Below, piece by piece: positions 42,076-47,365 of a DNA stretch of 51,347 nucleotides. The notes beneath the pieces were generated by a model. The model saw nothing but the letters and a program-made list of their open reading frames with translations, did not search any database and was not told where the DNA came from. The stretch is from an uncultured Clostridia bacterium (GTDB taxonomy: Bacteria > Bacillota > Clostridia > UBA1381). Numbering within the stretch: position 1 is the stretch's first letter; each line of letters opens with the position of its first letter. The position numbers and the translations under genes were made by a program. The stretch covers positions 1 through 51,347 of the forward strand of contig CAKSOE010000021.1 of assembly GCA_934476675.1 (NCBI GenBank). The letters are read 5' to 3'.

Positions 42076-42240
42076 TTAACCGTGTGAAATATATATAACT
42101 GTTTCGGCTGGTGTTTTTAAAGCAAAAATTCCATTCGTGTCCTCATACTCACAGAATGGGTTTTCTCTGCTAAGCAAGCACCGTACCTCTGTATCGGGGT
42201 CATATTTGCTCAATTCGTCTATAACTTCTTTTGCTGTCAT
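42076..42240 (-). CDS. Small hypothetical protein (54 aa)
   Basis: ATG 42240 overlaps the upstream stop as ATGA. It begins MTAKEVIDELSKYDPDTEV, a start common to small phage proteins that contain a Pro-Asp-x-Glu-Val turn, followed by a beta-rich acidic body. Function unknown. Confidence 0.62.
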   Translation of the reverse strand: MTAKEVIDELSKYDPDTEVRCLLSRENPFCEYEDTNGIFALKTPAETVIYISHG

Positions 42241-42461
42241 ATTACTTCCTCCTTGTCAAATGAATACCTTGCAAAATATACGGTTTCGCCGTATCTGTTT
42301 TTGCTTTTAACCATTTCTTTCTTAATCGGGACGCCGTCCCTGCGCATTTCGCTGATACGTGCCGCCAATCGTGCAATACCTAACTTGTCCTGCGCTTCTT
42401 TCGATGTTAAGCTTCCGTATTTCTGCATATAATCATATATGCGTATTATTTGTGTTTTCAT
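42237..42461 (-). CDS. Winged-helix DNA-binding protein (74 aa)
   Basis: ATG 42461 is chosen over GTG 42470 for ribosome-site spacing. IRIYDYMQKYGSLTSKEAQDKLGIARLAARISEMRRDG is a winged helix-turn-helix, followed by a two-strand wing (KSKNRYGETVYFARYSF). It is typical of small phage regulators that follow an excisionase-type gene. Confidence 0.78.
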   Translation of the reverse strand: MKTQIIRIYDYMQKYGSLTSKEAQDKLGIARLAARISEMRRDGVPIKKEMVKSKNRYGETVYFARYSFDKEEVI

Positions 42462-42474
42462 ATGCACCACCCTC

Positions 42475-42666
42475 TTATGCGTATTTGTAACTGTTTATAT
42501 GTTCGATATTTCGCCACTTCTCATATTTGTCAATATCAATGTACCATTTGCGACCTTGCTTGTATGCTGGAAAGCCTTTCAGATGTATCCACCGCAAAAC
42601 CGTATTTTCCGGTATGCCGTACATTGCACGAAAAGTTTTTAAATCAACCTGTTTTACTTCTGCCAT
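42475..42666 (-). CDS. Excisionase-like HTH protein (63 aa)
   Basis: KTFRAMYGIPENTVLRWIHLKGFPAYKQGRKWYIDIDKYEKW is a MerR/excisionase-type winged helix: recognition helix, KQGRKW turn and IDIDKYEKW end. It is the best candidate for the directionality factor of the integrase, or an early regulator. The operator-bearing plus-strand promoter 42685-42737 begins 19 bp upstream of its start. Confidence 0.72.
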   Translation of the reverse strand: MAEVKQVDLKTFRAMYGIPENTVLRWIHLKGFPAYKQGRKWYIDIDKYEKWRNIEHINSYKYA

Positions 42667-42684
42667 AGTTATTACTTCCTTTCA

Positions 42685-42737
42685 TTGATTTTAATAATTT
42701 GTTGTGATATAATCACCGTAGAATGGGGGTGATTATA
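42685..42737 (+). promoter_or_regulatory. Promoter with palindromic operator, copy 1
   Basis: TTGATT at 42685-42690, 17 bp, then TATAAT at 42708-42713. The -10 box is part of an inverted repeat TATAATCACC (42708-42717) and GGTGATTATA (42728-42737). The right arm contains the ribosome site (GGGGGTGAT) and reaches the ATG. The leader would be under 20 nt, so the repeat is more likely a DNA operator than an RNA hairpin. Confidence 0.8.
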
Positions 42738-42988
42738 TGTTTCGTTCAATAAAGATTACTTGTATCTGCCGCCGAAATTGTGGTTTACATTCCGGACACT
42801 TTGATGTGTATTTCGGAACAACCCAAACAGGAACGGAAGTTCCAATACTTCCGAACATCTGTGATAATTCGGACGGTTCCGATATATGTAAGAAATGTAC
42901 AGTAGATATTTATGAATTTTTTAAAAAATATCCTAAATACATTCCGAGCGGAATAATAGACCTTGACAATCTTCCAATTCCGCAGTGA
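42737..42988 (+). CDS. Plus-strand small Cys protein, copy 1 (83 aa)
   Basis: This gene opposes the early operon and has its own promoter and ribosome site. The key block is CDNSDGSDICKKCTVDIYEFF: a C-x8-C-x2-C motif, probably metal binding. It is clearly related to the product of 43960-44196 (CDNSDNSEICIKC). Its last 56 bp overlap tail-to-tail with the minus-strand gene at 42933. No known family is recognised. Confidence 0.75.
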   Translation: MFRSIKITCICRRNCGLHSGHFDVYFGTTQTGTEVPILPNICDNSDGSDICKKCTVDIYEFFKKYPKYIPSGIIDLDNLPIPQ

Positions 42989-43148
42989 TTTCATCAAACA
43001 TCTGCCTGTATGTACCTATCAGCATACGGGCAGTTTCTTTGTCTTCGTGCTTTAAGTCGGCATATATTCCAAAATAATCTTTAAGGGTTGTTTTTTGTAA
43101 TGTATCTGCAAGAAATCTTAATAGTAATACTTTATCTGCCGTTTCCAT
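42933..43148 (-). CDS. Convergent partner protein, copy 1 (71 aa)
   Basis: GAAAGGAAGTGAGG precedes the start. It is a helical acidic protein (ADKVLLLRFLADTLQKTTL, ARMLIGTYRQMFDEITAEL) ending in a Cys-containing tail. Its 3' end overlaps the plus-strand gene by 56 bp, the same overlap as in the second cassette. Its N-terminus faintly resembles the gene at 44443 (TDEVLLYRELR). Confidence 0.65.
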   Translation of the reverse strand: METADKVLLLRFLADTLQKTTLKDYFGIYADLKHEDKETARMLIGTYRQMFDEITAELEDCQGLLFRSECI

Positions 43149-43171
43149 ATTTCCATATCCTCACTTCCTTT

Positions 43172-43615
43172 CTATTCTTCACGCGGATTTAAAACCAAAT
43201 ATGCAAATACGTCGGCTTCCATACCCATAAAAAATCCATCTCGTACTGCAACATCGCAATTACATCCATCAACATCGCAATTACATCTATCGTTTTTTGC
43301 TAAATTTATATGTTTTAATTCAATATGCCCCAGTTCACGCAGCAAAACATATAATTTATCATACGGATGTAAATCTATATTGAAGCACACCCAACGCAAT
43401 TCATCTGTGGTGAAAAGGAAAGCATCTTTTGAAACCCACTCATCACATACGCCAAGACCGAAAAACCTTTTGTCAATAACGTTTTTCTTATAAGAAACCA
43501 AATCATAACCCAAGCTTCTTATGTATTTCATCACAGGTTCTAAATCAATTTTATTGTTCAATGCTTTGCGTGCCTCTTTTGCCCGTGCTTCAATTACTTC
43601 AAATTTTTGTAGCAT
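43172..43615 (-). CDS. ImmA-like protein with altered active site (147 aa)
   Basis: ATG 43615 has GGGGTGAGG upstream; a TTG at 43636 is a less likely start. The layout follows the ImmA/IrrE family: PVMKYIRSLGYDLVSY, VCFNIDLHPYDKLYVLLRELGHIELKH and MEADVFAYLVLNP. The motif HExxH reads RELGH, so the first zinc His is replaced by Arg and peptidase activity is doubtful. A tandem 21-bp-type duplication in the following loop encodes CNCDVDGCNCDV. It is paired with the XRE gene upstream, overlapping or nearly so. Confidence 0.75.
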   Translation of the reverse strand: MLQKFEVIEARAKEARKALNNKIDLEPVMKYIRSLGYDLVSYKKNVIDKRFFGLGVCDEWVSKDAFLFTTDELRWVCFNIDLHPYDKLYVLLRELGHIELKHINLAKNDRCNCDVDGCNCDVAVRDGFFMGMEADVFAYLVLNPREE

Positions 43616-43632
43616 ACTCCTCACCCCTTTCT

Positions 43633-43890
43633 TCAATCCTTATCTGATATATTCTGTCTTTCACGCCATTTTCTGTCCTCGTCAGCAATCCAATTAATAG
43701 ATACGTTAAAAACCTCGGACATTTTAATAACGAGTTCAATGTTCAAAATCTTCGGTTTTCCGTATGTTTCCACACCGAAATATGCCGCCTTGCTTGCAAG
43801 ACCGAGCCTTTGAGCGGTTTCCTCAAACGTCCACCCGCTGCCTTCTCTTAAATTTTTGAGCCATAATCTCGCTTTGAGTTTTTTTGTCAT
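43633..43890 (-). CDS. XRE-type HTH regulator (85 aa)
   Basis: ATG 43890 has the GAAAGGAAGTGAAAAA leader shared with neighbouring genes. WLKNLREGSGWTFEETAQRLGLASKAAYFGVETYGKPKILNIELVIKMSEVFNVSINWI is a classical XRE helix-turn-helix of about 60 residues. It precedes an ImmA-like gene, the usual regulator-peptidase order, and is divergent from the second plus-strand cassette whose operator begins 41 bp away. Confidence 0.8.
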   Translation of the reverse strand: MTKKLKARLWLKNLREGSGWTFEETAQRLGLASKAAYFGVETYGKPKILNIELVIKMSEVFNVSINWIADEDRKWRERQNISDKD

Positions 43891-43907
43891 TTTTTCACTT
43901 CCTTTCA

Positions 43908-43960
43908 TTGATTTGTATTTTTCTTTGTGATATAATCACCGTAGAATGGGGGTGATTATA
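43908..43960 (+). promoter_or_regulatory. Promoter with palindromic operator, copy 2
   Basis: TTGATT 43908-43913, 17 bp, TATAAT 43931-43936. The inverted repeat TATAATCACC (43931-43940) and GGTGATTATA (43951-43960) and the 10-bp centre are the same as in copy 1. The identity of this block exceeds that of the genes that follow, which indicates selection on the operator or a recent duplication. Confidence 0.82.
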
Positions 43961-44196
43961 TGGCATATCAACGGAAAATAAATGTCAAATGTAATCTTTA
44001 TAAAAACGCGACATTTGAATTTATAATCGATTTTATAAAGCAATCCAACAATCAAACCGTTGTCATACCTATAAATGTTTGTGATAACAGTGATAATTCT
44101 GAAATTTGTATCAAATGCGTTAATAACCTGTGGCATTTCCTTATGGACAATCCCGATTATGTAATTCAAGGTTCATTCGACCCTTTAACTCATTAA
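43960..44196 (+). CDS. Plus-strand small Cys protein, copy 2 (78 aa)
   Basis: It shares promoter, operator and start context with copy 1 and the C-x8-C-x2-C block CDNSDNSEICIKC, followed by a helix (NNLWHFLMDNPDYVIQG). The N-terminal half is only weakly similar between the copies (KINVKC versus KITCIC). It overlaps the minus-strand gene at 44141 by 56 bp. Function unknown. Confidence 0.75.
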   Translation: MAYQRKINVKCNLYKNATFEFIIDFIKQSNNQTVVIPINVCDNSDNSEICIKCVNNLWHFLMDNPDYVIQGSFDPLTH

Positions 44197-44419
44197 GGAA
44201 TTGCAATACAATATCCAAAACATCACTGTCAGCACAAGCCATATCTAATTTTGAGGAAGTGAAAATCCCTGTTTCATTTCCTCTTTTCTGTTTTACGACT
44301 TCCTTGTATGCCTTATAATCTTCACCGTCTATAATCCGCTCCTTTGTCTGCGGAAGAATTGATATACAAACCTTTAAATATTCCAATCTTTCATGTAACG
44401 GCAGCTTTGCTATTTCCAT
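44141..44419 (-). CDS. Convergent partner protein, copy 2 (92 aa)
   Basis: ATG 44419 follows the repeated GAAAGGAAGTGAAAAA leader; the frame upstream runs through a promoter remnant and is not used. Helical protein (LHERLEYLKVCISILPQTKERI, DVLDIVLQFLNELKGRM) with a C-terminal NRDCP. The 3' end overlaps the plus-strand copy 2 by 56 bp. No family is recognised. Confidence 0.65.
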   Translation of the reverse strand: MEIAKLPLHERLEYLKVCISILPQTKERIIDGEDYKAYKEVVKQKRGNETGIFTSSKLDMACADSDVLDIVLQFLNELKGRMNLELHNRDCP

Positions 44420-44436
44420 TTTTTCACTTCCTTTCA

Positions 44437-44465
44437 TTGATTTTAATAATCTGTTATGATACAAT
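44437..44465 (+). promoter_or_regulatory. Decayed third copy of the plus-strand promoter
   Basis: TTGATT 44437-44442, 17 bp, TACAAT 44460-44465 and then CACCGTA match copies 1 and 2, after which the sequence diverges: the right operator arm and the small Cys gene are missing. The block starts with the same TTTCATTGATTTTAATAAT as copy 1. The neighbouring minus gene now ends inside it. Confidence 0.7.
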
Positions 44466-44733
44466 CACCGTATTCAGCCGGAACTGCACCAAACGCAATT
44501 TTGTTCTTTAAATCTTCCAAATCTCTGATTGTCTGCTTTAATACCCCTCGGTATAAACGTTCTTCACTCCTTGGGGTGGTATCCTCAATAATCTTGCCGC
44601 AAAGCTTGGAAAAACCGTTATAGCAATCTCCATCACTCAACATAAGATTAAGAAACATAATGCTTTTTTCTATCCGTGCAATTCTTAATTCCCGATATAG
44701 TAATACTTCATCTGTTATTTTCATATTTTCCAT
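44443..44733 (-). CDS. First gene of the minus-strand early cluster (96 aa)
   Basis: ATG 44733 has the same GAAAGGAAGTGAAAAA leader as 44419 and 43890. Helical acidic protein (DEVLLYRELRIARIEKSIMFLN, VLKQTIRDLEDLKNKI). The last residues (YGDCIITDY) are encoded by the decayed plus-strand promoter, so its C-terminus was probably created by the deletion that removed a third cassette. Function unknown. Confidence 0.65.
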   Translation of the reverse strand: MENMKITDEVLLYRELRIARIEKSIMFLNLMLSDGDCYNGFSKLCGKIIEDTTPRSEERLYRGVLKQTIRDLEDLKNKIAFGAVPAEYGDCIITDY

Positions 44734-44783
44734 TTTTTCACTTCCTTTCGTTCTTTAAAAATAACTTTTATTGTAAAAATATG

Positions 44784-44812
44784 TTGACATATATTCGTTC
44801 CCGTATTATAAT
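44784..44812 (+). promoter_or_regulatory. Consensus plus-strand promoter in the switch region
   Basis: TTGACA 44784-44789, a 17-bp spacer and TATAAT 44807-44812 match the consensus exactly. The transcript (start near 44819) runs toward the small minus-strand peptide gene at 44953-45039 and then toward the repressor. It has GGAGG before a bare ATG-TAA at about 44894-44899 and then a 15-codon frame. No clear terminator is seen. Confidence 0.8.
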
Positions 44813-44916
44813 TTAGTTACCACACAAAATTAATAACAACGAGCGCAGCACGTTCCACATATGGGGAGAACGAATAACGCCAACGGAGGTATTATGTAAA
44901 CAAAAGAGGTAACCCG

Positions 44917-44964
44917 ATGAAATTTTCAGCAAAAATCAATCAATTGCAATTGTTATTTCAATAA
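44917..44964 (+). CDS. Possible 15-residue leader peptide
   Basis: AAGAGG precedes ATG 44917; the frame MKFSAKINQLQLLFQ ends at 44964 and overlaps the 3' end of the convergent hydrophobic peptide gene by 12 bp. A start-stop pair (ATGTAA) with GGAGG lies just upstream. Coding is uncertain; it may be part of a regulatory RNA. Confidence 0.35.
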   Translation: MKFSAKINQLQLLFQ

Positions 44965-45039
44965 TCGCACTATTAAAGCCGTGATAGCTAATAAAAGTGA
45001 AATTATGCCAAGCCAATTTTTTTGTAAATACTTTTTCAT
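44953..45039 (-). CDS. 28-residue hydrophobic peptide, type I toxin-like
   Basis: AAAGGTGGTGATAAC precedes ATG 45039. The peptide begins MKKYLQKNW, has one membrane helix (LGIISLLLAITALIV) and ends RLLK. It is the first frame downstream of the lytic promoter and has a convergent promoter on the other strand, the arrangement of Bacillus type I toxin-antitoxin pairs. It could instead be a small early membrane peptide. Confidence 0.55.
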   Translation of the reverse strand: MKKYLQKNWLGIISLLLAITALIVRLLK

Positions 45040-45100
45040 GTTATCACCACCTTTATAGTGTGATTACCGTTTGAAATTGTTTACATAAAATGCAAAATTT

Positions 45101-45141
45101 AATGGAATAGAGAAGTTTTTGCAGAGCCTGTCTATTCCATT
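45101..45141. repeat. Hairpin in the lytic leader
   Basis: AATGGAATAGA (45101-45111) is perfectly complementary to TCTATTCCATT (45131-45141) with a 19-nt loop. It lies within the roughly 170-nt untranslated leader between the lytic promoter and the 28-residue peptide. The minus-strand 3' side reads AAATTTTG, a weak T tract, so it may be an attenuator or a stabilising hairpin. Confidence 0.75.
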
Positions 45142-45216
45142 GAGAAAAACCAACATGAACGGGGGTAGTTTGTTCTTATTGGTTGTATAGTAGCCGTGGT
45201 GGCTTGCTATATTTAT

Positions 45217-45245
45217 ATTATAATACAAATATTTGTATCGGTCAA
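45217..45245 (-). promoter_or_regulatory. Lytic (early) promoter, minus strand
   Basis: Read on the minus strand: TTGACC (45245-45240), 17-bp spacer, TATAAT (45222-45217). The spacer holds operator O1. This is the only strong minus-strand promoter seen ahead of the early operon, so it is the likely PR equivalent. Its transcript starts near 45210. Confidence 0.85.
45223..45238. promoter_or_regulatory. Operator O1
   Basis: A perfect 16-bp palindrome, ATACAA-ATAT-TTGTAT, fills the spacer between the -35 and -10 boxes of the lytic promoter. A repressor bound here would block RNA polymerase. Confidence 0.82.
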
Positions 45246-45246
45246 T

Positions 45247-45274
45247 ACTAAAATACAATATTTTGTATTTTAGT
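45247..45274. promoter_or_regulatory. Operator O2
   Basis: A 28-bp palindrome with 12-bp arms around TATT contains the same core, ATACAA-N4-TTGTAT. Its centre is 30 bp (about three helical turns) from the O1 centre, which suits cooperative binding on one face. It lies 38 bp before the repressor start and overlaps any repressor promoter, so autoregulation is likely. Confidence 0.82.
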
Positions 45275-45311
45275 GCATTTTAAACAATTAAATTAGAAAA
45301 GGAGCGACAAA

Positions 45312-46535
45312 ATGAACAATAGTTTATACGAAAGACTAAAAAAAATTTGTCGAGAAAATAATATTACCCCTACTGTTCTGTGTACAAAAATTACAGGTAG
45401 CCCAGGTAATTTGGCAACCTGGAAAAAAGGAAATATCAGAACCGACTACCTGATAAAAATTGCCGATTACTTTGGATTATCCATAGATTATCTATTAGGT
45501 AGAGATACAGATAATCAACCAAACAATATTCCCGAAGCTACATCTGCACAAAATTACATTGTGGGATATATCGACTTTTTGGGTACAAAATCAGAAATAA
45601 AAAATAACAAATCTCAAACAGTAGCGGAATATTTAACCAGCATATACAATGTATTCAAAAACTCTATTGATAAATTAAATAGCATGCCGGAAATAAAATC
45701 GGAAATAAAATCGGAAATAAAATATAAGATATTTTCCGACAATGTTTTGATATGTATTCCTTGTGAAACAAATGCAAGCCGTGAAAAATACTGCGAGGTT
45801 GTATTTTATATTGTGCTTATAATTGCTTATGCGCAGTTTAATGCACTTGCCATCAATAAATTATTTCTTAGGGGCGGGATATGTGAGGGGCTATTAAATA
45901 TTAACGATACTTTCGTTTTAGGTGAAGCCCTCATTCATTCATACAAAATAGAAAATAATGATGCAAAATTTCCGAGAGTGATTATTGATGACAATGTTAT
46001 AAAAAAAATGGGGAATTATAAGAATGATTTGATTATTGCTGATTATAACGATTGGATTGGTATTGATTATGATAATAAATACTACATTAATTTCTTAAAA
46101 GTAATTGACAAGTTATGTGATAAATCAAATAGCGTGGAAAAAGAGAAGTGTATAATCTCGATATTGGGTAATTTGCAAGATAAATTTCAAAATTTGCAAG
46201 ATTATCATATCTTATCTAAATACAAATGGCTATATAATAAAATATACGATTTTTGTAAAACGTGCAATATGGACAAAATAGTAGATGAAATTATACCTGA
46301 TAGTCTTCGGAAAAAAATCGAAATATATAAATATGACAAGCTCGCCGAAACGATAGATATGTATCACGAACTTGACAATGTTGATAAAGCAGAAATTAAG
46401 GGCACAATCAAGCAAATGCTTAAAGCGGATAAATACTCCGTCAAAACCAATCTATCAGACTATGCGGAACTTGCCGCCGAGGGTGGAACAGAAACGCGCG
46501 GAAGAAAGAAGAAAAAAGTTGAAATGTTGGAGTAG
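45312..46535 (+). CDS. Repressor: XRE domain fused to a nucleotide-cyclase-like domain (407 aa)
   Basis: AAAGGAGCG precedes ATG 45312. Residues 1-64 are an XRE helix-turn-helix (YERLKKICRENNITPTVLC, WKKGN, DYFGLSIDYLLG). Residues about 82-235 carry motifs placed like those of class III nucleotide cyclases: YIVGYIDFLG with D88, KIFSDNVLI with D143 (positions of the two metal-binding Asp), LFLRGGICEGLL (R187) and FVLGEALIHSYKIENND then PRVIID. A helical region and a basic tail (GRKKKK) follow. It is divergent from the lytic promoter and next to the operators, so it is very likely the prophage repressor. It lacks the LexA/CI S24 domain. Cyclase homology is my reading of motifs; activity is unproven. 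Confidence 0.75.
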   Translation: MNNSLYERLKKICRENNITPTVLCTKITGSPGNLATWKKGNIRTDYLIKIADYFGLSIDYLLGRDTDNQPNNIPEATSAQNYIVGYIDFLGTKSEIKNNKSQTVAEYLTSIYNVFKNSIDKLNSMPEIKSEIKSEIKYKIFSDNVLICIPCETNASREKYCEVVFYIVLIIAYAQFNALAINKLFLRGGICEGLLNINDTFVLGEALIHSYKIENNDAKFPRVIIDDNVIKKMGNYKNDLIIADYNDWIGIDYDNKYYINFLKVIDKLCDKSNSVEKEKCIISILGNLQDKFQNLQDYHILSKYKWLYNKIYDFCKTCNMDKIVDEIIPDSLRKKIEIYKYDKLAETIDMYHELDNVDKAEIKGTIKQMLKADKYSVKTNLSDYAELAAEGGTETRGRKKKKVEMLE

Positions 46536-46587
46536 TTTCTTTATGATAACATAATAATGACCTTTCTTTTGACAGAAAGGAAATCAA

Positions 46588-47268
46588 ATGAATAAAATTA
46601 CCACAGAGAAAATCATAAAGAAACTAAGAAAAGAATACAAAGATAATATTGACATACCTAATGTTGTAGATGCTCTTAAAAAACAAGGGTATGACGTTGT
46701 ATTTTTTAATACTGATGAAGGCGATAAAATTGCAGATTGCTATGGAATGACGGATATTTTGAAAAGAGTTAATGCAATAACCTATTCCGGCACACAACAG
46801 CTTGTTTTTGTTAATCATAATTTACACGAACAAGACCAATTATGCTTGTTGCTGCATGAGTTGGGGCATATACTTCTTGAACATATCGGTCATGGTGATA
46901 CCGACCTCAAAAATAAAAGGCTTATGGAGATGGAAGCGGAAAGCTTTGCTTATAACGTACTGAATTATAACAAACCTCAATATTGGCAATGGCTTCTTGC
47001 TGTTTTGAGTGTAGTAATGCTGCTAACGTGCGGCATTACATATACAAAAACCAAAACGCCCGTAAACAATGTTCAAAATCCGATAGTTACAGCGACACCG
47101 GATATATCTGTGTCAGCAGCTGAAACAGACGATACGGTATATATTACCCGAACAGGCAAGGCATATCACCGCAAAAACTGCATGTATGCAAAAGATAAAG
47201 ATTGTATCGCGTTGAGCAGAGCGGAGGCAGAAAAAGAATATTCGCCTTGTAAATACTGCAATCCGTGA
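46588..47268 (+). CDS. Membrane-anchored ImmA/IrrE-type peptidase (226 aa)
   Basis: Residues 1-128 are the ImmA-type metallopeptidase: LLLHELGHILLEH gives the zinc motif H90-E91-x-x-H94 and MEMEAESFAYNVL supplies the third ligand. A transmembrane helix follows at about 132-152 (WQWLLAVLSVVMLLTCGI). The last 45 residues form a YHRKNC...EAEKEYSPCKYCNP module (H194, C198, C221, C224), a metal-binding-like domain often found outside the cell in Gram-positive proteins. GAAAGGA precedes ATG 46588. It likely cleaves the repressor upstream; the outer module may sense a signal. Confidence 0.85.
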   Translation: MNKITTEKIIKKLRKEYKDNIDIPNVVDALKKQGYDVVFFNTDEGDKIADCYGMTDILKRVNAITYSGTQQLVFVNHNLHEQDQLCLLLHELGHILLEHIGHGDTDLKNKRLMEMEAESFAYNVLNYNKPQYWQWLLAVLSVVMLLTCGITYTKTKTPVNNVQNPIVTATPDISVSAAETDDTVYITRTGKAYHRKNCMYAKDKDCIALSRAEAEKEYSPCKYCNP

Positions 47269-47317
47269 TATACGATGTAACATATTAACAATATAAACTA
47301 AGGATAAGGTCGTTATT

Positions 47318-47365
47318 ATGTTGTTCCCGAAAGGGAAAAGTGAAAGAAAGGATGAGCAAAAATGA
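47318..47365 (+). CDS. Possible 15-residue upstream peptide
   Basis: A short frame starting MLFPKGKSER ends with TGA overlapping the ATG of the SLH protein (ATGA at 47362-47365). The ribosome site of the larger gene (GAAAGGATGAG) lies inside it. Translation is uncertain; if real it would couple expression of the surface protein. Confidence 0.3.
   Translation: MLFPKGKSERKDEQK

Noticed and set aside
42708..42737. RNA hairpin (riboswitch-like) before the plus-strand small genes
   Set aside because: The left arm is the -10 box itself, so the transcript would start after it and could not contain both arms; a DNA operator is the better reading.
45064..45258. Minus-strand frame of 64 codons across the switch region
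   Set aside because: Its start lies upstream of the lytic promoter and inside operator sequence, so the mRNA from that promoter would not contain it; no ribosome site is present.
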